A model generated the notes under the pieces. That model saw only the letters and a list, made by a program, of their open reading frames with translations, searched no databases and had not been told where the DNA came from. Shown here one piece after another: positions 26,101 through 34,236 of a stretch of DNA of 64,000 bases (position 1 is the first letter of the stretch; the number at the start of each line of letters is the position of its first letter). Position numbers and translations under genes: made by a program. Source of the stretch: Thalassovita taeanensis (lineage in GTDB: Bacteria > Pseudomonadota > Alphaproteobacteria > Rhodobacterales > Rhodobacteraceae); assembly GCF_900110775.1 (NCBI RefSeq), contig NZ_FOEP01000003.1, positions 186,001 to 250,000 on the forward strand, written 5' to 3'.

Positions 26101-27654
26101 CTGATTTCGCCGCCGCCGCACCACGATATCTACTCGATCGAGGATCTGGCGCAGCTGATTTACGATCTGAAACAGATCAACCCGCGCTGCAAGGTGACGG
26201 TCAAGTTGGTGGCATCCAGCGGTGTCGGAACGATTGCCGCCGGTGTGGCCAAGGCCAAGGCCGATATCATCCTGATTTCGGGTCACAATGGCGGCACGGG
26301 TGCAAGCCCGGCGACCTCGATCAAATATGCGGGTTTGCCGTGGGAAATGGGGCTGACCGAGGCACATCAGGTGTTGTCGATGAACAACCTGCGCGACCGG
26401 ATCACCCTGCGGACCGATGGCGGATTGCGCACCGGGCGCGACATTGTGATGGCTGCGATGCTGGGGGCCGAGGAATACGGTATCGGCACGGCGGCATTGA
26501 TCGCGATGGGCTGTATCATGGTGCGTCAGTGCCAGAGCAACACCTGCCCGGTGGGCGTGTGTACCCAGGACGAGGCGCTGCGGGCGAAGTTTACCGGCAA
26601 TGCGGACAAGGTGGTAAACCTGATCACCTTCTATGCGCAGGAAGTGCGGGAAATTCTGGCCAGCATCGGGGCGACCTCGTTGGATCAGGTGATTGGTCGG
26701 GCGGACCTGTTGCATCAGGTCAGCCGGGGCAATGCGCATCTGGACGATCTGGACCTGAACCCGCTGCTGATCACGGTCGATGGCGCGCATGAGATCGTTT
26801 ACGATCGCAACAAGCCGCGCAACGTGGTGCCCGATACGCTGGACGCGGAAATCGTGCGCGATGCGGCGCGGTTCCTTGAGGATGGCGAGAAGATGCAGCT
26901 GAGCTATGCGGTGCAGAACACGCACCGCACGGTGGGCACGCGGACCTCGAGCCATATCGTGCGCAATTTCGGAATGCGCAATGCGTTGCAGCCCAACCAT
27001 CTGACGGTGAAGCTGACCGGGTCGGCGGGGCAGTCTTTGGGTGCGTTTGCCGCGCCGGGGCTGAAGCTGGAAGTGTCGGGCGATGCCAACGACTATGTTG
27101 GCAAAGGTCTGTCGGGGGGCACGATTGTGGTGCGTCCGCCGATGAACAGCCCATTGGTCGCGAGCGAGAACACGATTATCGGCAACACGGTTCTGTATGG
27201 CGCCACGGACGGCTTCTTGTTTGCGGCGGGTCGCGCGGGCGAGCGGTTCGCGGTGCGCAACTCGGGCGCGTCGGTGGTGATCGAGGGCTGCGGCAGCAAC
27301 GGTTGTGAATATATGACCGGTGGTGTGGCGGTGATCCTGGGGTCGATCGGGGCCAACTTTGGTGCCGGGATGACGGGTGGCATGGCCTATCTCTATGACC
27401 CCGATGGCAAGGTGGCAGACATGATGAACATGGAAACGCTGGTGACCTGCCCGGTCACGGTGCCCTATTGGGTGCAGCAGCTGGAAGGGTTGATCGAGCG
27501 GCATCTGGAAGAGACCGGAAGCCGCAAGGCCGCCGAGATTCTGCAGCACTGGGATCTGGAGCGGGAGAATTTCGTGCAAGTTTGCCCGAAAGAGATGCTG
27601 ATCCATATTCCACACCCGCTGAGCGTGGAAGCCAAGGCAATGCCCGCCGAATAA
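23116..27654 (+). CDS. gltB: Glutamate synthase (NADPH) large subunit
   Basis: 1512 aa, full length. The class II glutaminase domain begins after a short propeptide; the predicted mature N-terminal Cys is residue 34 in HSSCGVGLVVSL. The central domain follows, then the FMN-binding synthase domain (about 850-1230) containing ILISGHNGGTGASPATSIKYAG and the [3Fe-4S] cluster in CIMVRQCQSNTCPVGVC. The C-terminal GXGXG beta-helix region includes GLSGGTIVVRPP and GCGSNGCEYMTGGVAVILG. It converts glutamine and 2-oxoglutarate to two glutamates with GltD. GAAGGG stands eight bases before the ATG. Confidence 0.98.
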   Translation: MTTYDANWVAAEEAKRQWMAENGLYSEAEEHSSCGVGLVVSLNGKPSRKVVESGITALKAIWHRGAVDADGKTGDGAGIHVQIPVPFFYDQIRRTGHEPRKDTLMAVGQVFLPRTNFGAQETCRTIVETEVLRMGHHIYGWRHVPVDITCLGEKANATRPEIEQILISNAKDIDEEAFERELYVIRRRIEKAANAAGVRDLYLCSLSCRSIIYKGMMLAEQVAVFYPDLMDERFESAFAIYHQRYSTNTFPQWWLAQPFRMLAHNGEINTLKGNVNWMKSHEIRMASSTFGDLAEDIKPIIQPGSSDSAALDSVFEVLVRAGRSAPMAKTMLVPESWSKQAVELPQSWRDMYSYCNSVMEPWDGPAALAMTDGRWVCAGLDRNGLRPMRYVVTGEGLLIAGSEAGMVPVNETNVKEKGALGPGQMLAVDMKKGLLFHDTEIKDKLAAALPFGEWVGKINELDGALAGLVEKPMYTGAELRKRQIAAGYTMEELEQILAPMAEDGKEALASMGDDTPAAVLSSKYRPLSHYFRQNFSQVTNPPIDSLREYRVMSLKTRFGNLKNVLDESSAQTEILVLDSPFVGNAQWDELTRQFNADLVEIDCTFMAGGDQEALHVGLARIRAEAEDAVRSGAGHLVLSDHSQNAEMIGMPMILATSAVHSHLTRKGLRTFCSLNVRSAECIDPHYFAVLIGCGATVVNAYLAEDSLSDRVEKGLLDVSLTEAVRRYRDAIDQGLLKIMAKMGISVISSYRGGLNFEAVGLSRAMCAEYFPGMTSRISGIGVHGIQKKAEAVHAQGWLGGRDVLPIGGFYKARKSGETHAWEAQSMHLLQMACNKASFEMWKQYSAKMQSNPPIHLRDLLAIKPLGDAVPIEQVESITSIRKRFVTPGMSLGALSPEAHKTLNVAMNRIGAKSDSGEGGEDPAHFVPEPNGDNPSAKIKQVASGRFGVTAEYLNQCEELEIKVAQGAKPGEGGQLPGMKVTELIARLRHSTPGVMLISPPPHHDIYSIEDLAQLIYDLKQINPRCKVTVKLVASSGVGTIAAGVAKAKADIILISGHNGGTGASPATSIKYAGLPWEMGLTEAHQVLSMNNLRDRITLRTDGGLRTGRDIVMAAMLGAEEYGIGTAALIAMGCIMVRQCQSNTCPVGVCTQDEALRAKFTGNADKVVNLITFYAQEVREILASIGATSLDQVIGRADLLHQVSRGNAHLDDLDLNPLLITVDGAHEIVYDRNKPRNVVPDTLDAEIVRDAARFLEDGEKMQLSYAVQNTHRTVGTRTSSHIVRNFGMRNALQPNHLTVKLTGSAGQSLGAFAAPGLKLEVSGDANDYVGKGLSGGTIVVRPPMNSPLVASENTIIGNTVLYGATDGFLFAAGRAGERFAVRNSGASVVIEGCGSNGCEYMTGGVAVILGSIGANFGAGMTGGMAYLYDPDGKVADMMNMETLVTCPVTVPYWVQQLEGLIERHLEETGSRKAAEILQHWDLERENFVQVCPKEMLIHIPHPLSVEAKAMPAE

Positions 27655-27683
27655 GGCAGGCATCCTGAACCAAGACTGAATTG

Positions 27684-27716
27684 GCCCCGCAGCTTCGTGC
27701 TTGCGGGGCTTTTCTT
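27684..27716 (+). terminator. Rho-independent terminator of gltB
   Basis: GCCCCGCAGC (27684-27693) pairs with GCTTGCGGGGC (27699-27709) with one bulged T, followed by TTTTCTT. It lies 30 bases past the gltB stop and inside an upstream extension of the mtgA frame, which argues for the later mtgA start. Confidence 0.8.
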
Positions 27717-27744
27717 GTGGCGCGTGCCTGCCTATAGCTGGGGC

Positions 27745-28479
27745 GTGGCACGCAAGACGAAAAAAACACCCCCGCGGAAGAAAAAGACGGTCGTGCCGCC
27801 CCCGGTTCGGCCGGTGCGGCGGCTTGTGCGCTGGGCCTTGCGGGGGCTTTTGGCGGTGGTGCTGGCGCTGGCGCTGTGGGTTGGCAGTTACGCGGTGATC
27901 AACCCGCCGACGACGTTTTACATCCTGGCCGAGCAACGGCGGCTGGGCGAGTTGGACCGGCAGTGGGTGTCGCTGGATGCGATTGCGCCGGTGATGGCGC
28001 GGTCGGTTGTGGCGGCGGAGGATGCGAATTTCTGCGACCACTGGGGGTTCGACATGGCCGCGATTCGGGCGGCGATCAACGAAGGTGGCACCCGTGGCGC
28101 GTCGACCCTGACGCAGCAGGTGGTGAAGAACGCGTTTCTTTGGCATGGGCGAAACTGGGTTCGCAAGGCGCTGGAGACCTTGATCACACCGCTGGTGGAG
28201 CTGACCTGGTCAAAGCGGCGGATCGTTGAAGTTTATCTGAACGTGGCCGAGTTCGGCGAAGGGATTTTCGGCGTCGAGGCCGCAGCCCGGCGATATTTCG
28301 GCGTGGGGCCGGAGGCGCTGAGCCCGGTGCAGGCGGCACGGCTTGCCGCGATCCTGCCGTCGCCCAAGGCGCGTTCGGCGGTTCACCCGGCGGATTATGT
28401 CCGACGTCGGGCCGCACGGATCATGGATGGGGCGGCTACGATCCGCGCGGATGGGCGCGCCGGATGTTTCGAGGATTGA
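27745..28479 (+). CDS. mtgA: Monofunctional biosynthetic peptidoglycan transglycosylase
   Basis: 244 aa. It polymerises lipid II glycan strands at the periplasmic face. The N terminus is basic (ARKTKKTPPRKKK), then a membrane anchor at about residues 30-50 (LRGLLAVVLALALWVGSYAVI). The GT51 motifs are complete: VVAAEDANFCDHWGFD with the catalytic Glu, RGASTLTQQVVKNAFLW, WSKRRIVEVYLNVAEFG with the second Glu, and FGVGPEALSPVQAARLAAILPSP. The GTG at 27745 is my choice because earlier codons lie in the gltB terminator; a later GTG is possible. No penicillin-binding domain follows. Confidence 0.93.
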   Translation: MARKTKKTPPRKKKTVVPPPVRPVRRLVRWALRGLLAVVLALALWVGSYAVINPPTTFYILAEQRRLGELDRQWVSLDAIAPVMARSVVAAEDANFCDHWGFDMAAIRAAINEGGTRGASTLTQQVVKNAFLWHGRNWVRKALETLITPLVELTWSKRRIVEVYLNVAEFGEGIFGVEAAARRYFGVGPEALSPVQAARLAAILPSPKARSAVHPADYVRRRAARIMDGAATIRADGRAGCFED

Positions 28480-28540
28480 AAATCCGTACCGCTCGGGGCA
28501 TTGAGGGAGACACCCGAAACCCAACATGCAAGATTGAATC

Positions 28541-29206
28541 ATGGCCAAGCTGTTCCACGTCCCGTTGTCTCCGTTCTGTCGCAAGGTGCGGCTGAGCCTT
28601 GCCGAGAAGCGGATTGAATGCGAGCTGATCGAGGAGCGGTATTGGGAGCAGGACCCGGATTTCCTGCGTCGGAACCCGGCGGCGAAAGTGCCGGTTCTGC
28701 GGCTGGACGACAGGGTCATGTCGGAAAGCGCGGCGATCTGTGAGTATCTGGAGGAGATGTACCCCGAGCCGTCGCTGATGCCGAAGGGCGCCGAGGAGCG
28801 CTATGAGGTGCGGCGGCTGGTGAGCTGGTTTGACGACAAGTTTCATCACGAGGTGACCTCGAAGCTGTTGTACGAGCGGGTCAACAAGAAGGTGATGGGG
28901 CAGGGATTTCCCGACAGTCGCAACGTCAAGGACGGGGCGAAGCGGATCAAGTATCATTTGGATTACATGGCGTGGTTGCTGGATCAGCGGCGCTGGTTGG
29001 CGGGGGATGTGATGACGCTGGCCGATTTTGCGGCGGCGGCGCATCTGTCCTCGTTGGATTATATCAGTGACGTGGATTGGAACCGGTCCGAGGTGGTCAA
29101 GGATTGGTATGCCAAGATCAAGTCGCGACCGGCGTTTCGGTCGATTCTGGCGGATCAGGTGCCCGGATTTCTGCCACCGCCGCATTATGCCGATCTGGAT
29201 TTTTGA
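28541..29206 (+). CDS. Glutathione S-transferase family protein
   Basis: 221 aa. The N-terminal thioredoxin-like domain starts with the active-site region PLSPFCRKVRLSLAEKRI and has the glutathione-binding NPAAKVPVLRLDD with the cis-Pro and DRVMSESAAICEYLEE. The C-terminal helical domain contains LAGDVMTLADFAAAAHLSSLDYI, with the conserved N-capping motif. The substrate is unknown. It sits 61 bases after mtgA. A GC hairpin and a copy of the 23-bp element follow the stop. Confidence 0.93.
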   Translation: MAKLFHVPLSPFCRKVRLSLAEKRIECELIEERYWEQDPDFLRRNPAAKVPVLRLDDRVMSESAAICEYLEEMYPEPSLMPKGAEERYEVRRLVSWFDDKFHHEVTSKLLYERVNKKVMGQGFPDSRNVKDGAKRIKYHLDYMAWLLDQRRWLAGDVMTLADFAAAAHLSSLDYISDVDWNRSEVVKDWYAKIKSRPAFRSILADQVPGFLPPPHYADLDF

Positions 29207-29215
29207 TCCAGCGCT

Positions 29216-29230
29216 GGGGGCTCTGCCCCC
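29216..29230 (+). terminator. GC hairpin upstream of repeat copy E
   Basis: GGGGGC (29216-29221) and GCCCCC (29225-29230) around TCT, ten bases past the GST stop. The element with its ATTTTTA core follows 26 bases later. Confidence 0.45.
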
Positions 29231-29256
29231 CGTCGCGCGATGCGCGCCGCCCCCCG

Positions 29257-29279
29257 GAGTATTTTTATCAGAAAGAAAC
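29257..29279 (+). repeat. 23-bp 3'-end element, copy E
   Basis: GAGTATTT, TTA, TCAGAAAGAAAC, 51 bases past the GST stop and in its orientation. It is preceded by CCCCCG and lies just before the queG start. Confidence 0.8.
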
Positions 29280-29290
29280 GGGGGCTTGGG

Positions 29291-30337
29291 ATGAGCCTTA
29301 AGCCGCGGATCGTGCAGCAGGCGTTGGCCGAGGGGTTTGATGCCTGTCGGATCTGCCGTCCGTGGGATGTGCCGGATGTGCCCGAACGATTGGGTCAGTT
29401 TCTGGCTGCGGGGCGGCACGGGCAGATGGGCTGGATGGCCGAGCGTGTGGCGTGGCGCGGCAATCCGGCGGCACTGTGGCCCGAGGCGCGGTCGGTGATC
29501 ATGCTGGCGGAGAGTTACACGCCCGCGCATGATCCGCTGGCGGTTTTGCAGCAGCGCGATCGCGGGGCGATTTCGGTCTATGCGCAGAACCGCGATTATC
29601 ATGATCTGGTCAAGAAGCGGCTGAAGCGGCTGGCGCGGTGGTTGATTGCCGAGGCAGGCGGCGAGGTGAAGGTGTTTGTGGACACCGCACCGGTGCCGGA
29701 AAAGCCGCTGGGGCAGGCCGCCGGGCTGGGGTGGCAGGGCAAGCATACCAATCTGGTGAGCCGGGGTTTGGGGAGCTGGTTTTTCCTGGGCTCGGTGTTT
29801 ACGACGCTGGAGTTGCCGGAGGACACGGCGGAGGCGGATCATTGCGGATCGTGCCGGAATTGTCTGGATATTTGTCCGACGGGGGCGTTTCCGGCGCCGT
29901 ATCAGTTGGATGCGCGGCGCTGCATTTCCTATTTGACGATCGAGCATCACGGGCCGGTGGACGAGAGTTTGCGGGCGTTGATGGGCAACCGGATTTACGG
30001 CTGCGACGATTGTCTGGCGGTGTGCCCGTGGAACAAGTTCGCGGTCGAGGCACGCGAGCTGCGGTATCACGCGCGCGAGGCGTTGTTGGCGCCGCGGTTG
30101 GCCGAGTTGGCGGGGCTGGATGATGCCGGGTTTCGTGCGTTTTTCTCGGGCAGCCCAATCAAGCGCATCGGGCGGGACCGGTTTGTGCGCAATGTACTGT
30201 ATGCGATTGGAAACTCGGGTGATCCGGGGTTGGTGGTGGTGGCGCAGGGGTTGATCGAGGATGCGGATGCGACGGTGGTTGATGCGGCGAAATGGGCGGT
30301 GGAACGGTTGCAGAATACCGCAAATGGGCCGGAATAG
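29291..30337 (+). CDS. queG: Epoxyqueuosine reductase
   Basis: 348 aa cobalamin-dependent enzyme for the last step of queuosine synthesis in tRNA. Two [4Fe-4S] motifs are visible: [18 protein letters not shown] near residue 185 and [14 protein letters not shown] near 240. Upstream are the cobalamin/substrate region [28 protein letters not shown] and the DUF1730 N-terminal part with GQMGWMAER. The C-terminal HEAT-like helices after 290 are shortened. The start [10 protein letters not shown] is used because codons before it are written by the repeated element. hyuA-like follows after 45 bases. Confidence 0.95.
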   Translation: MSLKPRIVQQALAEGFDACRICRPWDVPDVPERLGQFLAAGRHGQMGWMAERVAWRGNPAALWPEARSVIMLAESYTPAHDPLAVLQQRDRGAISVYAQNRDYHDLVKKRLKRLARWLIAEAGGEVKVFVDTAPVPEKPLGQAAGLGWQGKHTNLVSRGLGSWFFLGSVFTTLELPEDTAEADHCGSCRNCLDICPTGAFPAPYQLDARRCISYLTIEHHGPVDESLRALMGNRIYGCDDCLAVCPWNKFAVEARELRYHAREALLAPRLAELAGLDDAGFRAFFSGSPIKRIGRDRFVRNVLYAIGNSGDPGLVVVAQGLIEDADATVVDAAKWAVERLQNTANGPE

Positions 30338-30382
30338 GCTCTGATTTATGCCAAGCTAGGCACGGCGGAACAGGAGAAGCGG

Positions 30383-32383
30383 ATGGCGATGCTGTTGGGG
30401 GTGGATACGGGCGGGACCTTCACCGATGCGGTTTTGATCCGGGATGAGGTCGAGGTCATGGCCAGCGCCAAGGCGCTGACGACGCGGCAGGATCTGGCGA
30501 TCGGAATTGGCGAGGCGGTGCGGCGGGTGCTGGCCGAGGCGGGGATCGCGCCGCAGGACGTGGCGCTGGCGTCGCTGTCGACCACCTTGGCGACGAATGC
30601 GCTGGTTGAGGGGCAGGGCGGGCGTGTGGGGCTGGTCTATGTCGGGTTTGATGCGCGGGATCTGGAGCGGCATGGGCTGACCGAGGCGCTGAAGGGCGAT
30701 CCGGTGGCGGTGCTGGCGGGCGGGCACAGCCATGCGGGTGGCGAGGCGGCGGCGCTGGATCTGGAGGCACTTTCGGCATGGTTAGACACTGTCGAGGGGA
30801 TTTCCGGTTTTGCCGTAGCGGCGCAGTTTGCGACGCGCAACCCGGCGCATGAGCTGGCGGTGGCAGAGGTGATCCGGGCGCGGACCGGGCGGCCAGTGTC
30901 GTGTTCGCATCATCTGTCGGCGCGGTTGAACGGGCCGAAGCGGGCGCTGACGGCGGTGCTGAATGCGCGGCTGATCGGGTTGACGCATCGGTTGATCGGG
31001 CGGGCCGAGGATGTGCTGACCGAGATCGGGGTGACGGCGCCCTTGATGGTGGTGCGCGGTGATGGGGCGCTGATTTCGGCTGAGATGGCCAAAGACCGCC
31101 CGATAGAGACGATTTTGAGCGGTCCGGCGGCGAGTATTGTCGGGGCGCGGTGGCTGACAGGGGCGCAAGAGGCCCTGGTGTCCGACATCGGCGGGACGAC
31201 GACGGATGTGGCAGTGCTGCGTGGTGGGCGGCCTGCGATTGATCCGGCGGGCGCGCAGGTGGGGCCGTATCGGACCATGGTCGAGGCGGTGGCGATGCGG
31301 ACGACGGGCCTGGGTGGTGACAGCGAGGTGCATTTCATCAGCGAAGGGTTGCAGGGGGGTGTGACGCTGGGGCCGCGGCGCTTGCTGCCGGTGAGCCTGT
31401 TGGCGGCCAGCGCGCCGGAGGTGGTGCATGGGGCGCTGGAAGCGCAGCTGCGCAGCGCGGTGCCGGGTGAGCATGACGGGCGGTTTGTGCGTGCGGTGGA
31501 GGGGGTCGATGCGGGCGGGCTGAGCGCGCGGGATCAGGCTCTGTTACAGCGGATTGGGGTCGATGTGCACCCGCTGGGCACCGTGCTGAAGGCGCAGGTT
31601 GATGTGCAGGCATTGCAGCGTCTGGTAGGGCGCGGGCTGGTGCAGGTGGCGGGGCTCACGCCCTCGGACGCGAGCCATGTTCTGGGCGGGTTGGACCGGT
31701 GGGACAGGGCGGCTGCGGAAAAGGCGATGCTGCTGTTTGGCCGCAGGCGCACTGGAGCAGGGGAGGTTCTGGCGCGCGATCCGCTGATGATGGCGCAGAT
31801 GATCGTGGACCGGCTGACAGAGCAGACCAGTTTGGCCTTGTTAGAGACTGCTTTTGCCGAGGAGGATGAGAGTTTCGGCCTGCCGCCTGAGGAACTGGCG
31901 CGGCATGTGTTGATGCGCCGGGGGCTGGCGGGGCACCAGGGGCTGATCCGGCTGGAGGCGGGCCTGAATGTGCCGGTGATCGGGTTGGGCGCCTCGGCCC
32001 TGAGCTATTATCCAGCGGTGGGGGAGCGGTTGCGGTGCGAGATGATCCTGCCGAAACATGGCGGTGTGGCCAATGCGATTGGCGCGGTTGTGGGGCGGGT
32101 GTCGATGCGGCGCACCGGCAGCGTGACCAGCCCCAGCGAGGGCAAATACCGGGTGCATCTGGAGACCGGGCCAGAGGATTTCGCCAGTTCCGAGGATGCG
32201 ATGGAGCGGCTGGAGGCGGCGTTGCGGATGGTGGTGCGGGCTGAGGCGTTGGCCTCAGGCGCGGAGGACATTCACATTCACGCCACGCGTGACATTCGGA
32301 TGGCGCGGGTCGAGGCGCGCGAGGTATTTCTGGAGGCAGAGATCACGGTCGAAGCCTCGGGGCGGCCCAGGATTGCGGATTAG
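30383..32383 (+). CDS. Hydantoinase/oxoprolinase family protein, subunit A type (HyuA-like)
   Basis: 666 aa. The N-terminal ASKHA phosphate loop is LLGVDTGGTFTDAVLI and a second nucleotide motif is VSDIGGTTTDVAVLRGGRP. These are typical of HyuA, the ATP-dependent subunit of N-methylhydantoinase and 5-oxoprolinase. No HyuB partner is adjacent, so the reaction is unclear. The C-terminal region is less conserved. AGGAGA stands five bases before the ATG. It lies between queG and msrB with no obvious pathway link. Confidence 0.87.
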   Translation: MAMLLGVDTGGTFTDAVLIRDEVEVMASAKALTTRQDLAIGIGEAVRRVLAEAGIAPQDVALASLSTTLATNALVEGQGGRVGLVYVGFDARDLERHGLTEALKGDPVAVLAGGHSHAGGEAAALDLEALSAWLDTVEGISGFAVAAQFATRNPAHELAVAEVIRARTGRPVSCSHHLSARLNGPKRALTAVLNARLIGLTHRLIGRAEDVLTEIGVTAPLMVVRGDGALISAEMAKDRPIETILSGPAASIVGARWLTGAQEALVSDIGGTTTDVAVLRGGRPAIDPAGAQVGPYRTMVEAVAMRTTGLGGDSEVHFISEGLQGGVTLGPRRLLPVSLLAASAPEVVHGALEAQLRSAVPGEHDGRFVRAVEGVDAGGLSARDQALLQRIGVDVHPLGTVLKAQVDVQALQRLVGRGLVQVAGLTPSDASHVLGGLDRWDRAAAEKAMLLFGRRRTGAGEVLARDPLMMAQMIVDRLTEQTSLALLETAFAEEDESFGLPPEELARHVLMRRGLAGHQGLIRLEAGLNVPVIGLGASALSYYPAVGERLRCEMILPKHGGVANAIGAVVGRVSMRRTGSVTSPSEGKYRVHLETGPEDFASSEDAMERLEAALRMVVRAEALASGAEDIHIHATRDIRMARVEAREVFLEAEITVEASGRPRIAD

Positions 32384-32476
32384 GGGCGATCACGCCTGCG
32401 CCATCGGGTGAAACACAGGTTTGATTTTCGCCAGAATGCGCCATGTTAGGGCAGGAAACAGGATGAGAGGCGCGAT

Positions 32477-32923
32477 ATGCCGAAATACGAGAAAAACCCC
32501 GATGTGGTGGCCACTTTGACGCCCGAGCAATTCTGGGTCACGCAGGAAAGCGGGACCGAGCGGGCGGGAAGCGGCAAATACCTCAAGACCAAAGAGGCGG
32601 GGATTTATGTCGACGTGGTCAGCGGCGAGCCGCTGTTTGCGTCGTCTGATAAATACGAGAGTGGCTGTGGCTGGCCCAGCTTTACCAAACCGATCGAACC
32701 CGCGCATGTGGCCGAGTTGCGCGATACCACGCACGGAATGGTGCGGGTCGAGGTGCGATCAACCCATGGCGACAGTCATTTGGGGCATGTGTTCCCGGAT
32801 GGGCCGCGTGATCGGGGCGGGCTGCGGTATTGCATCAACTCGGCGTCTTTGCGGTTTGTCGCGCGCGCGGACATGGAGGCCGAAGGATATGGTGCCTATC
32901 TTGATCAGGTGGAGGATATTTGA
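32477..32923 (+). CDS. msrB: Peptide-methionine (R)-S-oxide reductase
   Basis: 148 aa. It reduces the R epimer of methionine sulfoxide. The catalytic Cys is in [14 protein letters not shown], and the substrate pocket residues are in [12 protein letters not shown] and [14 protein letters not shown]. The two CxxC zinc motifs of many MsrB proteins are absent: the region that would hold the first reads [13 protein letters not shown]. This is therefore the zinc-free form. Its stop overlaps the msrA start by one base. Confidence 0.95.
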   Translation: MPKYEKNPDVVATLTPEQFWVTQESGTERAGSGKYLKTKEAGIYVDVVSGEPLFASSDKYESGCGWPSFTKPIEPAHVAELRDTTHGMVRVEVRSTHGDSHLGHVFPDGPRDRGGLRYCINSASLRFVARADMEAEGYGAYLDQVEDI

Positions 32924-33423
32924 TGGCTGAAGAACGTGCGGTTCTGGCGGGTGGGTGTTTCTGGGGCATGCAGGATCTGATCCGCAGGTTGCCCGGCGTG
33001 TTGCGCACCCGCGTGGGGTATACCGGCGGCGATGTGCCGAACGCGACCTATCGCAACCATGGCACCCATGCCGAGGGGATCGAGATCATTTTCGACCCGG
33101 ACAAGACCACGTACCGGCGGGTGCTGGAGGTGTTTTTTCAGATCCATGACCCGACAACGTTGAACCGGCAGGGGAATGATCTGGGTCTGTCGTACCGATC
33201 CGCGATCTATTACGCGGATGAGGCGCAGAAGGCCGAGGCCGAAGAAACCATTGCCGACGTGAATGCCAGCGGGTTGTGGCCGGGGCGGGTTGTGACCGAG
33301 GTCGAGCCCGTGGGCGCGTTCTGGGAGGCGGAGCCGGAGCATCAGGATTATCTGGAGCGGCTGCCGAATGGGTATACCTGCCATTTCGTGCGGCCCGATT
33401 GGGTGCTGCCGCAGCGAAAATAG
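32923..33423 (+). CDS. msrA: Peptide-methionine (S)-S-oxide reductase
   Basis: 166 aa. The catalytic motif is [13 protein letters not shown] at the N terminus, and [21 protein letters not shown] and [23 protein letters not shown] are family hallmarks. No C-terminal resolving Cys pair is visible, so recycling probably goes directly through thioredoxin or another Cys. ATG overlaps the msrB TGA, indicating coupled translation. A good terminator follows. Confidence 0.96.
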   Translation: MAEERAVLAGGCFWGMQDLIRRLPGVLRTRVGYTGGDVPNATYRNHGTHAEGIEIIFDPDKTTYRRVLEVFFQIHDPTTLNRQGNDLGLSYRSAIYYADEAQKAEAEETIADVNASGLWPGRVVTEVEPVGAFWEAEPEHQDYLERLPNGYTCHFVRPDWVLPQRK

Positions 33424-33457
33424 GCTTGGGCCTTGGCTGAGATGGTGGAAAAGGAAG

Positions 33458-33485
33458 CGGGCGCCCGGTCAGGGGCGCCCGTTTT
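33458..33485 (+). terminator. Rho-independent terminator of msrBA
   Basis: CGGGCGCC (33458-33465) pairs with GGCGCCCG (33474-33481), followed by TTTT. It lies between msrA and the convergent outer-membrane protein gene and may serve both. Confidence 0.8.
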
Positions 33486-33493
33486 GGTCTGGA

Positions 33494-34081
33494 TCAGAAG
33501 CGGTAGTTGACCTTGACCTGAGCCGTGGTTGCTTCGGCGTCGACGCCGGAGCCGTTGAAGTCGTCAAACTGGTGGTAGAGGACTTCGCCACCGACCGTGA
33601 CTTTTTCGGTCAGTTTGTGCTCGTAACCGACGCCTGCGAAATAACCGGTGTCATCACCAGCAACATCGGTGAAGGCCTTGGCCGCACCGGCGGTACCATA
33701 GAGCAGGCCGTTGCCAAAGTCATAACCGACGCGCACCTTCAGGCGGGCGAGGTTGTCGGCCTTGACGCCGCCGAGTTCGACATCGGTCCAGTCGTAGTCA
33801 AGACCGGCACCGACGACCCAGTCGCCGAAGTCATAGTCATAACCCAGTACCAGACCGCCAATTGCGCCGTCACCATCGACGCTTGCGGCACCGGAGGTCG
33901 AGACATCGGCGTAGCCGAGTTCCACACCACCATACACGCCGGTCCAGTCACCTGTGACGCGCGCAGGCGCGGGGGCGACGATAACGGGTTCTGCGGGCGG
34001 AGGCGTCATTGTGCCGGCCATTGCCGGAGCTGCGAGGCTGGCGGTGCCGAGGACGGCAAATGCGATCGTTTTCACTGACAT
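33494..34081 (-). CDS. Small outer-membrane beta-barrel protein (Omp25/OmpA-like barrel)
   Basis: 195 aa. The signal peptide is MSVKTIAFAVLGTASLAAPA with cleavage after AMA. A Pro/Ala-rich linker precedes alternating strands: DWTGVYGGVELGYADV, GLVLGYDYDFGDWVVGAGLDY, ARLKVRVGYDFGNGLLYGTAG and the C-terminal TTAQVKVNYRF ending in Phe, as required for BAM recognition. About eight strands fit. The ATG at 34081 is favoured over 34087 because AGGA lies eight bases upstream. No enzyme or ligand can be assigned. Confidence 0.85.
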   Translation of the reverse strand: MSVKTIAFAVLGTASLAAPAMAGTMTPPPAEPVIVAPAPARVTGDWTGVYGGVELGYADVSTSGAASVDGDGAIGGLVLGYDYDFGDWVVGAGLDYDWTDVELGGVKADNLARLKVRVGYDFGNGLLYGTAGAAKAFTDVAGDDTGYFAGVGYEHKLTEKVTVGGEVLYHQFDDFNGSGVDAEATTAQVKVNYRF

Positions 34082-34184
34082 TTCCATTTTCCTTTTCGTT
34101 GTGGCGGGCCCGGTTGCCGGGCCTTCATGCATTCAACGATTGAAACGTAATTTCTGTTCCATCCTTTTTTAGTGCGGCAGAAAC

Positions 34185-34236
34185 GCATCGGCCAAACTTG
34201 GCTGATTTCGGCGCAGGCATCGGCCAAGTTTAGCTG
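34185..34236. repeat. Two imperfect 20-bp repeats upstream of the outer-membrane protein gene
   Basis: GCATCGGCCAAACTTGGCTG (34185-34204) and GCATCGGCCAAGTTTAGCTG (34217-34236) differ at three positions and are 32 bp apart, about three helical turns. The first contains the inverted pair GCCAA-AC-TTGGC. The second overlaps the matB stop. They could be operators for the barrel gene or part of the matB 3' end. Confidence 0.4.

Noticed and set aside
25588..28146. 852-codon open frame antisense to gltB and mtgA
   Set aside because: gltB and mtgA are certain on the plus strand; the antisense product has no family resemblance.
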